From the NCBI RefSeq assembly GCF_944324935.1, contig NZ_CALUYG010000006.1, positions 1-64,000 of the forward strand: a stretch of DNA of 64,000 nucleotides, read 5' to 3'. The notes under the pieces are model-generated. The model saw only the letters and a list, made by a program, of their open reading frames with translations, was not told the origin of the DNA and did not search any database. Below are positions 50,262 through 58,191 of the stretch, one piece after another (the first letter of the stretch is position 1; every line of letters begins with the position of its first letter). A program made the position numbers and the translations under genes. The DNA comes from an uncultured Desulfovibrio sp. (GTDB lineage Bacteria; Desulfobacterota; Desulfovibrionia; Desulfovibrionales; Desulfovibrionaceae).

Positions 50262-50267
50262 GATGAC

Positions 50268-50822
50268 TTACCTCTCAGCAAGGATATTCCGCACATGGCG
50301 GACGATGGATTGCGCGTAGGCCCGACCCCGTTCCGGGTTCCGATGCAGGGGTGTGTGGTAGTAGGCCACGGCCCGCCATGTCAGACCATGCCGCCGGATC
50401 TCCTGCGCCAGAATCCAGACGCCGATCTTCGCGTTGTTGCGCGGCTCAAGCACCTGCTCCACTTTCCAGCCGTACTTGCGCAGCCAGAAGCTGTTGATTT
50501 GCATGATGCCGATGTCCACGGATCGCCCCGCCCGCATGGCGGCGCGGGCGATGCTGACGGCCTCGTCTTTCGTGCGCGGGCGCACGTCCTTTCCAGCGAT
50601 ATTGAGGATGTACGGGTGACAGCCGCTTTCCTGCCGCGCGATGGCCAGCGCCAGCGTCTTGGGCACGTCGTACTTCGCGCACGGCGCGTCAAAAAGCGAC
50701 TCAATGGCAGCCTGCCGCTCCATGAGGGAAGCCGCATGGGCCGTATGGACGCAGCAGCACAGCGGCAAAAGCGCCAGAAGGATGAGCTTGCGAAACGGAA
50801 GCTGTTGCCTGTAATCTCTCAC
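50268..50822 (-). CDS. pilT: Lytic transglycosylase (PilT/VirB1-like)
   Basis: A 184-aa exported enzyme: signal peptide (LILLALLPLCCCVHTAHAAS), catalytic Glu in IARQESGCHP (about 65), SVDIGIMQINSFWLRKYGW and AVAYYHTPL. These are SLT-family motifs. In R64 the equivalent pil gene is pilT, and this one lies near the pil operon. It locally opens peptidoglycan for the pilus or channel. Confidence 0.8.
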   Translation of the reverse strand: MRDYRQQLPFRKLILLALLPLCCCVHTAHAASLMERQAAIESLFDAPCAKYDVPKTLALAIARQESGCHPYILNIAGKDVRPRTKDEAVSIARAAMRAGRSVDIGIMQINSFWLRKYGWKVEQVLEPRNNAKIGVWILAQEIRRHGLTWRAVAYYHTPLHRNPERGRAYAQSIVRHVRNILAER

Positions 50823-50846
50823 GCCAAATTCCTAATGGAGGTTTTT

Positions 50847-51392
50847 ATGGTTCGTCGTTCTCAAGGTTGCCGCCCCGCCAGACGCCGAGGGGCTTATAAA
50901 GTACACACACCATCGAAACCTGCTTCAACAAAATCTGAAGCTGATCATAGTAGTGAAAACATGAAAGAAGATTTGGAAATCGGTAAATCATTTTTTGATC
51001 GACTAAAGCACATTTCAATCATTGTATTTTCCGTAAATACCGCCATGATTGTTGCGCTTTTTCGGTATCCCCACAGTGAAGGCTATGTATCCATCATTGC
51101 TTTTGGCATTTTTATTTCTTCTCTTTTATTTTTGAAATGTATGCGAGAAACAATCAAAGCATATGATGCAGTAAATTTAAAAGATAAGGAAATGTACAAG
51201 AAGCAGATGAGAAAATCTTTTACCAGCCTTGAAATACTAACGTATACATCAGTTATTGCCTTTGAAGCTGTGAGCTTAGATTTTATTTGTAAATGTATAG
51301 TAACGAATGTTGATAACTTAAAGAATTACTTAAGTGGGCCTTGGAATGGAATACTGCTTATAATAGACTTAATAAAAGATTGGATTTCCTGA
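50847..51392 (+). CDS. AT-rich membrane protein
   Basis: A 181-aa protein starting MVRRSQGCRPARRRGAYKVH with GGAGG five bases upstream. The basic N-terminus is GC-rich, but from residue 35 it becomes AT-rich and carries three membrane segments (ISIIVFSVNTAMIVALF, YVSIIAFGIFISSLLFL, LEILTYTSVIAFEAVSL). It resembles the protein at 49451 in layout. Cargo-like; function unknown. Confidence 0.55.
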   Translation: MVRRSQGCRPARRRGAYKVHTPSKPASTKSEADHSSENMKEDLEIGKSFFDRLKHISIIVFSVNTAMIVALFRYPHSEGYVSIIAFGIFISSLLFLKCMRETIKAYDAVNLKDKEMYKKQMRKSFTSLEILTYTSVIAFEAVSLDFICKCIVTNVDNLKNYLSGPWNGILLIIDLIKDWIS

Positions 51393-51671
51393 AACAAGAG
51401 AAATAAAAATAGCCAGACCCCAAAGCAGGATGATGATCACGCCAAGCACAAATGTCGTTGCTCTCATGACAGGGAGAAGCGCTTCGAGCACACGATCCTC
51501 CGTCTCATCCAGCCATTCCGAAAATGTCTTCTTGCGGCACATTTCTTCAGATTCCCGCATGGCCCTGGCTTCCGCCTCCAGTCCTCTCCGCAGCACGACC
51601 CGCAACTGCTGTCTGTGCAGCGCGGGAGGCAGAATTCTGTGAGGGTGGCTTTTCTTTTGCTGTGGTCTCAT
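51369..51671 (-). CDS. 100-aa membrane-anchored protein after dcm
   Basis: Starts MRPQQKKSHPHRILPPALHR with ATGA overlapping the methylase stop. A basic helical region is followed by one C-terminal membrane segment (FVLGVIIILLWGLAIFISLV). Its end overlaps the plus-strand gene by 24 bases. Function unknown. Confidence 0.55.
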   Translation of the reverse strand: MRPQQKKSHPHRILPPALHRQQLRVVLRRGLEAEARAMRESEEMCRKKTFSEWLDETEDRVLEALLPVMRATTFVLGVIIILLWGLAIFISLVSGNPIFY

Positions 51672-52717
51672 GACGCTTTCTCCATGAATTGGAGTCCATC
51701 GGCTTCCGCCATGCGCTCGCCAAGCCAGCGCATGACGTTGACGCACATGGCATTGCCCAGCGCCCTGTACCGGAGACGATCCGGAGCGGGACGACCACAC
51801 CACCACGGGATGTCCGTCCAGCCGTCGGGGAAGCCTTGCAGGCGCTCCGCTTCCAGGGGCGTGATCCGTCTGACGCCATGTGACGGAATCAAGGTCTCCG
51901 TCTCAAAGTCGTAGCGTTCCGCACGGCTTGTGAGGCAGCGGGCAACGGAAATGAGGCGGCCTTCCTGCCAGGCGTTGTCCGCATAGGGAGTCGTCGTAAG
52001 CGGGGGCACGACAGGGATATAAAAACCGCCTTGCGCCCGGTTGTCGTCCGCGCCCCCACATCCGAAGCTGTGGGTAAGCGCCTGCGTCACGCGATCCGTG
52101 CCGCGACACGCTCCAGCGCCTCCTTCAGCGCCGGAGGCAGCCGCCGTCTCCGCCTTTCCGCCCGGCGCAGGATGCCCGCGCAGGCTTTCGGGCTCAAAAA
52201 GAACCGAGGCGGGATAGCGCCAGTCTCCAGAATGTCCGACAACGAAGAGGCGACGGCGGCGCTGGGGGACTCCGAAGTACTGAGCGTCAAGCACTCGCCA
52301 TGCGAGATGATACCCGCACCCGGCCAGCGCCCCGACGAATGTCCCGAAGTCCCGTCCGCCGTTTGTCGAAAAAGCTCCGGGGACATTTTCCCAGAGGAAC
52401 CAGCGCGGGCGGATCGCATCAACAAGTCGGACAAAGTGCATGGCCAGTCCGCTGCGTGCATCGTCCAGCCCCTGACGGCCTCCCGCGATGCTGAAGCCCT
52501 GACAGGGCGTTCCGGCGACAATGATCTCAACCGTTCCATGAAAATCTTCTCCCTCAAGTCGCGTCATGTCGCCGAAGTTCGGCACGGACGGATAACGATG
52601 CGCCAGTACGGCGGACGGGAACGCCTCGATCTCGGAGAATCCGACCGGCTGCCAGCCGAGCGGCTCCCACGCGACACTGGCGGCCTCGATGCCGGAACAC
52701 AGGGACAGATAGCGCAT
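51668..52717 (-). CDS. dcm: DNA cytosine-5 methyltransferase
   Basis: A 349-aa enzyme with the C5-methylase motifs in order: LSLCSGIEAASVAW (I), GTPCQGFSIAGGRQG with the catalytic Cys (IV, about 72), WENVPG (VI), PQRRRRLFVVG (VIII) and RALGNAMCVNVM (X). ATG 52717 follows GGAGG. No restriction endonuclease lies next to it, so it is probably an orphan that protects the element from restriction or regulates genes. A second gene is embedded at 52087-52539. Confidence 0.9.
   Translation of the reverse strand: MRYLSLCSGIEAASVAWEPLGWQPVGFSEIEAFPSAVLAHRYPSVPNFGDMTRLEGEDFHGTVEIIVAGTPCQGFSIAGGRQGLDDARSGLAMHFVRLVDAIRPRWFLWENVPGAFSTNGGRDFGTFVGALAGCGYHLAWRVLDAQYFGVPQRRRRLFVVGHSGDWRYPASVLFEPESLRGHPAPGGKAETAAASGAEGGAGACRGTDRVTQALTHSFGCGGADDNRAQGGFYIPVVPPLTTTPYADNAWQEGRLISVARCLTSRAERYDFETETLIPSHGVRRITPLEAERLQGFPDGWTDIPWWCGRPAPDRLRYRALGNAMCVNVMRWLGERMAEADGLQFMEKAS
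52087..52539 (-). CDS. Protein encoded inside the cytosine methylase gene
   Basis: A 150-aa frame within dcm on the same strand. It reads GIISHGECLTLSTSESPS, VASSLSDILETGAIPPRFFL and SPKACAGILRRAERRRRRLP. I recognise this pattern from small phage and mobile-element proteins encoded beside or across cytosine methylase genes (function unknown). AGGGAG lies nine bases before ATG 52539. The dcm frame keeps its catalytic motifs over the same bases, so both frames appear to be used. Confidence 0.6.
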   Translation of the reverse strand: MERLRSLSPERPVRASASREAVRGWTMHAADWPCTLSDLLMRSARAGSSGKMSPELFRQTADGTSGHSSGRWPGAGIISHGECLTLSTSESPSAAVASSLSDILETGAIPPRFFLSPKACAGILRRAERRRRRLPPALKEALERVAARIA

Positions 52718-52727
52718 CGATCTCCTC

Positions 52728-53852
52728 CTACGGCGTCTGCCGGGCGCAGGTGGTAAAAACGAGTATCCGGGCATAGTTTTCCGCCGGATATATCCAGCCG
52801 TCGGCGTCGCCGAGGGACGAATCTCCCGTCTGGACGCGCAGATAGACTTGCCATTCCGTATCCGAAGCGGACACGGCCCACGTCTGGAAGGCAGTCAACG
52901 GCGGCGCGTCAGGCCCGGCTTCCGCGAGGGACGGCGACGTGTAGATGGCGGGCACGGTTCCCGTGGACGGGGCGCAGGAGGGCTTGGCGATCCTCTCGCC
53001 GTTCTTGGCCACCACGGCGCTTTTCAGGGCCGTGGAGTTGCCGGAGTCGCCGATGATCTCAAGCGAATTGTTGCGGCAGATGTACAAGCCCTGGAGCCTG
53101 TCCAGAAAAACGCGCCCCTGATCTTCGGCGGCGGTACATGTTTCCGTCGTGATCTCCCGCTCAACGAATTGCACGGACTGCACGTTGTTGATGGCGTGAT
53201 CCGTCATGTCGAGCGCCACTTGCATGGCGTTGAGTTCGGGATTGCCGGGCACGGCTATGCGGTAGAGATAGTCCTGCCCCAGGGCCGAGGAATCATACGT
53301 TGAGAGTGCCCCCAGATGCCCCGCGCCCGGCGACGGGATGCCCAGCGAGGCCAGACTGACGGCCCAGCCGTTCCCGGCCCCTTGCAGCATGTCGTCGGAC
53401 TGGCCGGGCATGACGCCCGTGGGGATGTAGCCGCCCGCGCCGCCCACGAGGGACGCCGTGAACGGAATCGTCACATTGCCGAACTTGTCCGAGGCGTCCG
53501 TCACGCCTCGCCCGCCCGTGGTCAGCACGGCGGCCTGAAGCTGTCCCGTTTCCGGCTGACGCACGTAGATGCGGTACTCCTGAAGCCAGATATTGCGCTC
53601 GGAGAAGCCGTCATGCAGGAAGCCTTCAGTGACGAGCGTGGGGATCGTCACCGTGGGGCCGGAATTGGGGCCGGTCTGACCCAGCAGCGTATCCTGATGT
53701 CGGTTGACGTAGCTCCGGGCGGCTTGGACGACGAGCCGCAGATGATCGGCGGCCAGGCGTTGCTGCGTGGCCGTATTGCCCATGATCCAGAGGTCGGTCA
53801 GGCCGGGGATCATCAGCAGAAAAATGAGCAGCATGCCGATGGCTTGAATCAT
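52728..53852 (-). CDS. pilV: PilV minor pilin/adhesin, shufflon-type N-terminus
   Basis: A 374-aa protein. The start MIQAIGMLLIFLLMIPGLTD follows GGAGG. A hydrophobic prepilin-like helix leads into a PilV/shufflon N-terminal domain (AADHLRLVVQAARSYVNRHQ, TLVTEGFLHDGFSERNIWLQ). It ends WIYPAENYARILVFTTC, like a fixed tip. In R64 the PilV C-terminus is switched by a shufflon to change recipient specificity. Here no cassettes or recombinase adjoin it. It is the last pil gene, overlapping pilM by four bases (ATGA). Confidence 0.8.
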   Translation of the reverse strand: MIQAIGMLLIFLLMIPGLTDLWIMGNTATQQRLAADHLRLVVQAARSYVNRHQDTLLGQTGPNSGPTVTIPTLVTEGFLHDGFSERNIWLQEYRIYVRQPETGQLQAAVLTTGGRGVTDASDKFGNVTIPFTASLVGGAGGYIPTGVMPGQSDDMLQGAGNGWAVSLASLGIPSPGAGHLGALSTYDSSALGQDYLYRIAVPGNPELNAMQVALDMTDHAINNVQSVQFVEREITTETCTAAEDQGRVFLDRLQGLYICRNNSLEIIGDSGNSTALKSAVVAKNGERIAKPSCAPSTGTVPAIYTSPSLAEAGPDAPPLTAFQTWAVSASDTEWQVYLRVQTGDSSLGDADGWIYPAENYARILVFTTCARQTP

Positions 53853-54283
53853 GATGAAACCTCCATGACGCTGACGAGATTCCCCTCCGGAATGAAGGAC
53901 GGAATGGGGACGGGATGCGGAGCGAGCGCGGGAACAAGCCTCCCGCCGCTGGCAAGCCCCACGGCAAAGCTCCCCTGAAAAAATTTTCGCACGGCTTCCC
54001 CCTCTTCCGGTGTGGCTTCTCCGAAGACATAGCAGCACCCGTCATGGACACGGGCCTTCCATGTACGCAACATGCGCCAGCTTTCCGGGAGGGAGAGAGA
54101 CGAAAGCGGAATATCCCCGCTGAACCCCTTGTGCGCCTGGACATACAGGAAGACGGCGTTGCGGTAGATCGCGTAGTTCATCGCCAGCGCCTTGTGCGAG
54201 GTCTCCTGGATGTCGTTGTCCACAGGGGCCTTGAGCAGGGCCATGACCCCCAGCAGGACGGCAAGCACGGCAAGGATCTTCAT
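53849..54283 (-). CDS. pilM: PilM-like pilus protein
   Basis: A 144-aa protein starting MKILAVLAVLLGVMALLKAP (one membrane segment), then NYAIYRNAVFLYVQAHKGFS, LPESWRMLRTWKARVHDGCC and a Pro-rich end. Length and these motifs fit PilM of R64 (145 aa). In R64 pilM precedes pilN; here it lies between pilS and pilV, so the gene has moved. Confidence 0.7.
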   Translation of the reverse strand: MKILAVLAVLLGVMALLKAPVDNDIQETSHKALAMNYAIYRNAVFLYVQAHKGFSGDIPLSSLSLPESWRMLRTWKARVHDGCCYVFGEATPEEGEAVRKFFQGSFAVGLASGGRLVPALAPHPVPIPSFIPEGNLVSVMEVSS

Positions 54284-54287
54284 GGGG

Positions 54288-54761
54288 CTACCGCACTGTG
54301 TAGATGATGGAATTGGTTTCGCCGCAGGCATTGGCGATGGCGGCCACATCATCGGAATCAATGGGCGTGCCGTTCACGTCGATGCCTTCCCAGGCGTCGC
54401 CCTGGAACCGGGCCATCTGTGTGCATTCGCTTTGCGGGATATTGGTCAGTTCGATGGCAAACGTGCCGTTGGAGGCGTCACCGGACAGGGTGACATCTCC
54501 GCCCCAGGCATTCTTGAGGCCGTTGTCCGTCACGAAGGACTCCGGCACCAAACCGGCGTTGATCGCCACTTCGTTGGACAGGTCGCCATAACTCGTCCCG
54601 GAGAAGAACTGCTGTATCTGCATACGCAAAATGACCAGATTTTCCTGCGTCGTACTGATGTTCAGCTTGCTGATGCCATAGTTGATGCCCCCGGCGATTG
54701 CGCCGATGATCAGCAGACTGATGAGCAGTCGTCCAATTATGCCGCTGAGTTCCCCCATCAA
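54288..54761 (-). CDS. pilS: PilS type IVb pilin
   Basis: A 157-aa prepilin with a short leader and hydrophobic N-terminal helix (LLISLLIIGAIAGGINYGIS). The body (LKNAWGGDVTLSGDASNGTF, LTNIPQSECTQMARF, NACGETNSI) shows the PilS pattern with a C-terminal disulfide pair. It is the major pilin of the thin pilus. No dedicated prepilin peptidase (PilU) gene is seen in the window. Confidence 0.85.
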   Translation of the reverse strand: MMGELSGIIGRLLISLLIIGAIAGGINYGISKLNISTTQENLVILRMQIQQFFSGTSYGDLSNEVAINAGLVPESFVTDNGLKNAWGGDVTLSGDASNGTFAIELTNIPQSECTQMARFQGDAWEGIDVNGTPIDSDDVAAIANACGETNSIIYTVR

Positions 54762-55834
54762 ACACCTCCAAGATTGGTTTCAAAGCTTGCGCTCGCCAGT
54801 GTCACGAGCACGAGCTGCGCGATGACGAGCAGATCCGCCGCAGCCGCAATGCGTTGAGCGTACTTTTTGACAAGCTCAACGCCGTCCACGATCCAGGTAT
54901 CGGCCAGCTCCGCCATGCGTTCCTGGAATCCGGGCATCCTCGCATAGACTTGCAGTTCCTCGACGATCTCCTTCGAGGGGAACTGCGTCCCGGAGTTCCT
55001 CAGAGCCGTGCCGAAATCTTCCCCATGCCGCGAGTGGCGCAGGATCAGGCCGACGATCTCCCGCAGGTAAGGAGTCGTTTTGCTGGTGGTCATGCTTTCG
55101 AGTATCTGGGTGAGCTGATGCCCGGCCTGTGCTCGCGTGGCGATGGTGTAGAGCCAGACAGTGCCCACGGTCAGGCGGTAAATGCTCCAGGGCAGGCAGC
55201 GGTCGGCGATGCGCCGCGCCGATCCCGTCCAGCGAGGAAAGGACAGGACGACAAGGATGCCGACGGCCAGCAGCAGTATGCCTGCCATGACGCCTGCCGA
55301 CGACGCCAGGAAGGAAGAGATGACATGCAGCAGCCAGGCTGAGCCCGTGAGAGTCCTGGGGTCGAAAACCAGCATGAGCTGGGGCATGACGTACACGGCC
55401 ACAAAGACGAAAAGCCCGATGCAGGCGAGGAAAGCGATGAGCGGTCCCGCCAGCGCCGCGCGGACGCTCTTGCGGATGGTCATCTGGGCACTGAGTACCT
55501 TCATGGCCAGGCCGAGCCCTTCCGGCAGCTTGCCCGTGGCCAGGCCGGAGCCGATGAGCATGATCTCTTCCCGCGTGGCCAGACCGTCCAGCGCCACATC
55601 CAGCGTCCTGCCGTGCCCGAGGACGCTCAGGATATGTGCATATATCTCCGCCAGCGGCGACCGTGCCGTTTTGGCGTGCTGTTGGAGCTGGCGCAGCGAC
55701 TCCTCCAGACGCATGCCGTTGTGCATCTGCGTCTGGAGCTTTTTCCAGGTGCGTATCCGCACTGCCGGGCCAAAATACAGGCGGCCCAGCAGCCGGATCG
55801 CCCGCGAGGGGCCATCATGCGTGATCACAGCCAT
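54758..55834 (-). CDS. pilR: PilR pilus inner-membrane platform protein
   Basis: A 358-aa GspF/PilC-type protein with paired helical domains and three membrane segments (AGPLIAFLACIGLFVFVAVY, SAGVMAGILLLAVGILVVLS, LLVIAQLVLVTLASASF). It anchors the assembly ATPase PilQ, whose gene it overlaps by ten bases. It overlaps pilS by four bases. Confidence 0.9.
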   Translation of the reverse strand: MAVITHDGPSRAIRLLGRLYFGPAVRIRTWKKLQTQMHNGMRLEESLRQLQQHAKTARSPLAEIYAHILSVLGHGRTLDVALDGLATREEIMLIGSGLATGKLPEGLGLAMKVLSAQMTIRKSVRAALAGPLIAFLACIGLFVFVAVYVMPQLMLVFDPRTLTGSAWLLHVISSFLASSAGVMAGILLLAVGILVVLSFPRWTGSARRIADRCLPWSIYRLTVGTVWLYTIATRAQAGHQLTQILESMTTSKTTPYLREIVGLILRHSRHGEDFGTALRNSGTQFPSKEIVEELQVYARMPGFQERMAELADTWIVDGVELVKKYAQRIAAAADLLVIAQLVLVTLASASFETNLGGV

Positions 55835-57498
55835 CTTTCCGCTCCGCTCCTGGCTGGCGAGCGCTTTTGCGCCTGCCGGTCACGGTCAAGGTCATAGTCG
55901 ATGCTCATGGAAAGCTGGTCTTCCGTGGTGACGGGATCGAGGATGCCCTGGGTCAGGAGGAGTCGGGCGTGCTCAAAATACGTCATGCCGTGCAGCTCAT
56001 CCCGCCAGTGGACACGCGCCCCTTCCATGTCGCCCTCCCGCAGCATGGCCAGCATGGCCGGATCGATGGCCACGACCTCGGCCACCACGGTTTGCCGCAA
56101 AAGGCCCGGCTGACCGCTTGCGCGGCAGTGCTCGCAGCCCCGCTCATTGCGAAGGAACATGCCGTCATGACGGCTGTCGCCGTAGATGAGTTCCGGCGGC
56201 AGGCAGCGCTCCAGCCGTCCGCGCCGATCAGGGCGCAGGGCCTGCCGGTTTTCGCGCAGCGGCTTGCGGCAGTGCGGGCAGAGCCGGGCGATGAGCCTTT
56301 GATACTCGACGCCGGACAGGACGGTCGGATCGCAGACCGTCCGCAGCGGATCCGTCATGTGCCCGCGCAGCATGACCTCCAGACGAGTCAGGATGCCGAA
56401 GGCGTCACTGGCGTGGATCGTGGCCCAGACCGCATGGCCGGACTGGGCGACCTCGATGGCCGCCATAGCGGCATCCGCATACCGGATCTCGCCGATCATC
56501 ACCGTGTCCGGGTCGCACCGGTTCGTGCCCGCTATGGCCATCGTGTAGGCTGATGCGCCACCGGAGCGCTGCTGGTCGAGCTTGGAGTTGACGCGAATTT
56601 GGTGCATCCCCGGAATCGGTTTTTCCGGCGGATCCTCGACGCTGATGAAGTTGTCTCCGGGCCGCTCCTGGATGAGCGCCTCCATCGTGTGCGCCAGCGC
56701 CGTGGACTTGCCGGAACCGGTGCAGCCGGAGATGAGTACCATGCCGTTCCTGTCAGCAAGACGGCGGAAAATGTCTGTCTGCGCACAGGCCGTGCGCTGT
56801 CTGCCGCTCCTGTCCGTGATGGTCACGTCCGAAGAGGTGAAGCCCAGCTTGGCGAGCCGTTCTTCCAGCGTCCCGGATGCACCGGAGGTGTCATGGATCA
56901 AGCGCAGGGGCATGAACGTGCCGCAGCCGTTCTCCCCGTTGATACATTCGGTGGGTTCGGAATGGATACGCACGGAGTGGACGCCGTGCGGCAGGAAGTC
57001 CCGGTTGGCGATGCGACCGTCCAGAGCGGAAATCACGTCAAACGTCGGCGAGTCCTGCGACGAACCCAGGTGCTCGTAGATGGTGCGGATCAGCCGGCGG
57101 CCCGTGTCGCCGTCCAGCTCCATGTCATCCACCAGTATGCCGAGGATACGGAAGCGCGTTTTGCAGAACGTGCCATTGTCCTCAATATGAATGTCTGATG
57201 CACCCTGCGCGTGGGCGCGAGCGATGAGGTCGATGGCCATCTGCTGGATGTCCGTATCGCCGAGGCCGGTACGCGAGGCGTAGCGGGCGTATTCCGCATC
57301 AAAACGACCAGGCGAAACGAACCTGATGGTCAGAATGCCCAGCCGGGAGGTTCTGGTGGAAAGATTGATGATCTCAATCTTTCCCTTTTGCTCTTCGGAA
57401 ATGACGATCGACTCGTCCACCAGCGCCACGCGCCCGCGCAGATCGTCCGGCAGAGCACGGACGGTCTTCATGCAGCCTTCGAAGTTCATTGTCGCCAT
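55825..57498 (-). CDS. pilQ: PilQ pilus assembly ATPase
   Basis: A 557-aa GspE-family ATPase with Walker A GCTGSGKSTALA (about 258), an Asp box SVEDPPEKP, Walker B DTVMIGEIRYADA, the His box TIHASDAF, and a CPHCRK / CEHCRASG zinc-binding pair near the C-terminus. It provides energy for thin-pilus extension. Confidence 0.9.
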   Translation of the reverse strand: MATMNFEGCMKTVRALPDDLRGRVALVDESIVISEEQKGKIEIINLSTRTSRLGILTIRFVSPGRFDAEYARYASRTGLGDTDIQQMAIDLIARAHAQGASDIHIEDNGTFCKTRFRILGILVDDMELDGDTGRRLIRTIYEHLGSSQDSPTFDVISALDGRIANRDFLPHGVHSVRIHSEPTECINGENGCGTFMPLRLIHDTSGASGTLEERLAKLGFTSSDVTITDRSGRQRTACAQTDIFRRLADRNGMVLISGCTGSGKSTALAHTMEALIQERPGDNFISVEDPPEKPIPGMHQIRVNSKLDQQRSGGASAYTMAIAGTNRCDPDTVMIGEIRYADAAMAAIEVAQSGHAVWATIHASDAFGILTRLEVMLRGHMTDPLRTVCDPTVLSGVEYQRLIARLCPHCRKPLRENRQALRPDRRGRLERCLPPELIYGDSRHDGMFLRNERGCEHCRASGQPGLLRQTVVAEVVAIDPAMLAMLREGDMEGARVHWRDELHGMTYFEHARLLLTQGILDPVTTEDQLSMSIDYDLDRDRQAQKRSPARSGAERWL

Positions 57499-57501
57499 GT
57501 G

Positions 57502-58191
57502 TCACTCCATGAAGGGGATGGTTCGGCTCGTGGAGCCGGTACGCACCATGACGCTGCGCCGCGTCACGCTCAGGATGCCGTCGCCGAAGCGCTGGCCATG
57601 CCGCACGGTCACGGTCTCGCCGGAAGACGTGCGGATGGTGGCCGAGAGTTTGTTGCCCACGCCCTGCACGGAAACGACCACCGGCCCGGTGGACCGTTTC
57701 GGCTTGTCCTCCTTTTCTTCCGCCTTTTCCTTCTTCGGCGGATCCAGCGGCGGCAGGATGATCTCCTGCGGCTGGGGCACGACCGGAGCGGCAAGGATGG
57801 AATTGCGGGCTTTCTTCAGCTCCGCTTCCAGCTCCGCGATCTTGACCTGCTGCTGCAAAAGCTGCTTCTGGCCGCGCATGCGGGCCAGATCGCCCACTGT
57901 GGCGTCGGAATTGAGCCGCGCCTTCACCTGATCCCCCGGCTGGGATTTTTCCGTGGGCTGTCCCGCCCTCGGCTGCGTCCGCGCATCAACGCGGGAACCG
58001 ACAGTCTGCGCCGGTTGCCGCTTTTGCGCCGCCGTCTTGGCAGTTTTGGGAACAGGCGCAACGGCTGGCGAGGGCTTGAGCACGAAAAACCAGACGCCCG
58101 CCGCAACGGCGCAAATGACGGCGGTCAGAACCAGGGCTATCAGATTTTTTTGAGCGCCCGAAAGCGACTTCTTCTCGCTAGTGATTGGCAT
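57502..58191 (-). CDS. pilP: PilP pilus biogenesis protein
   Basis: A 229-aa protein starting MPITSEKKSLSGAQKNLIAL after GGGGGAAG. One membrane segment (LIALVLTAVICAVAAGVWFF), a Pro/Lys-rich linker, a short coiled coil (QQQVKIAELEAELKKARN) and a C-terminal beta domain (VSVQGVGNKLSATIRTSSGE). It overlaps pilO by 14 bases and probably links the inner platform to the secretin PilN. Confidence 0.8.
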   Translation of the reverse strand: MPITSEKKSLSGAQKNLIALVLTAVICAVAAGVWFFVLKPSPAVAPVPKTAKTAAQKRQPAQTVGSRVDARTQPRAGQPTEKSQPGDQVKARLNSDATVGDLARMRGQKQLLQQQVKIAELEAELKKARNSILAAPVVPQPQEIILPPLDPPKKEKAEEKEDKPKRSTGPVVVSVQGVGNKLSATIRTSSGETVTVRHGQRFGDGILSVTRRSVMVRTGSTSRTIPFME

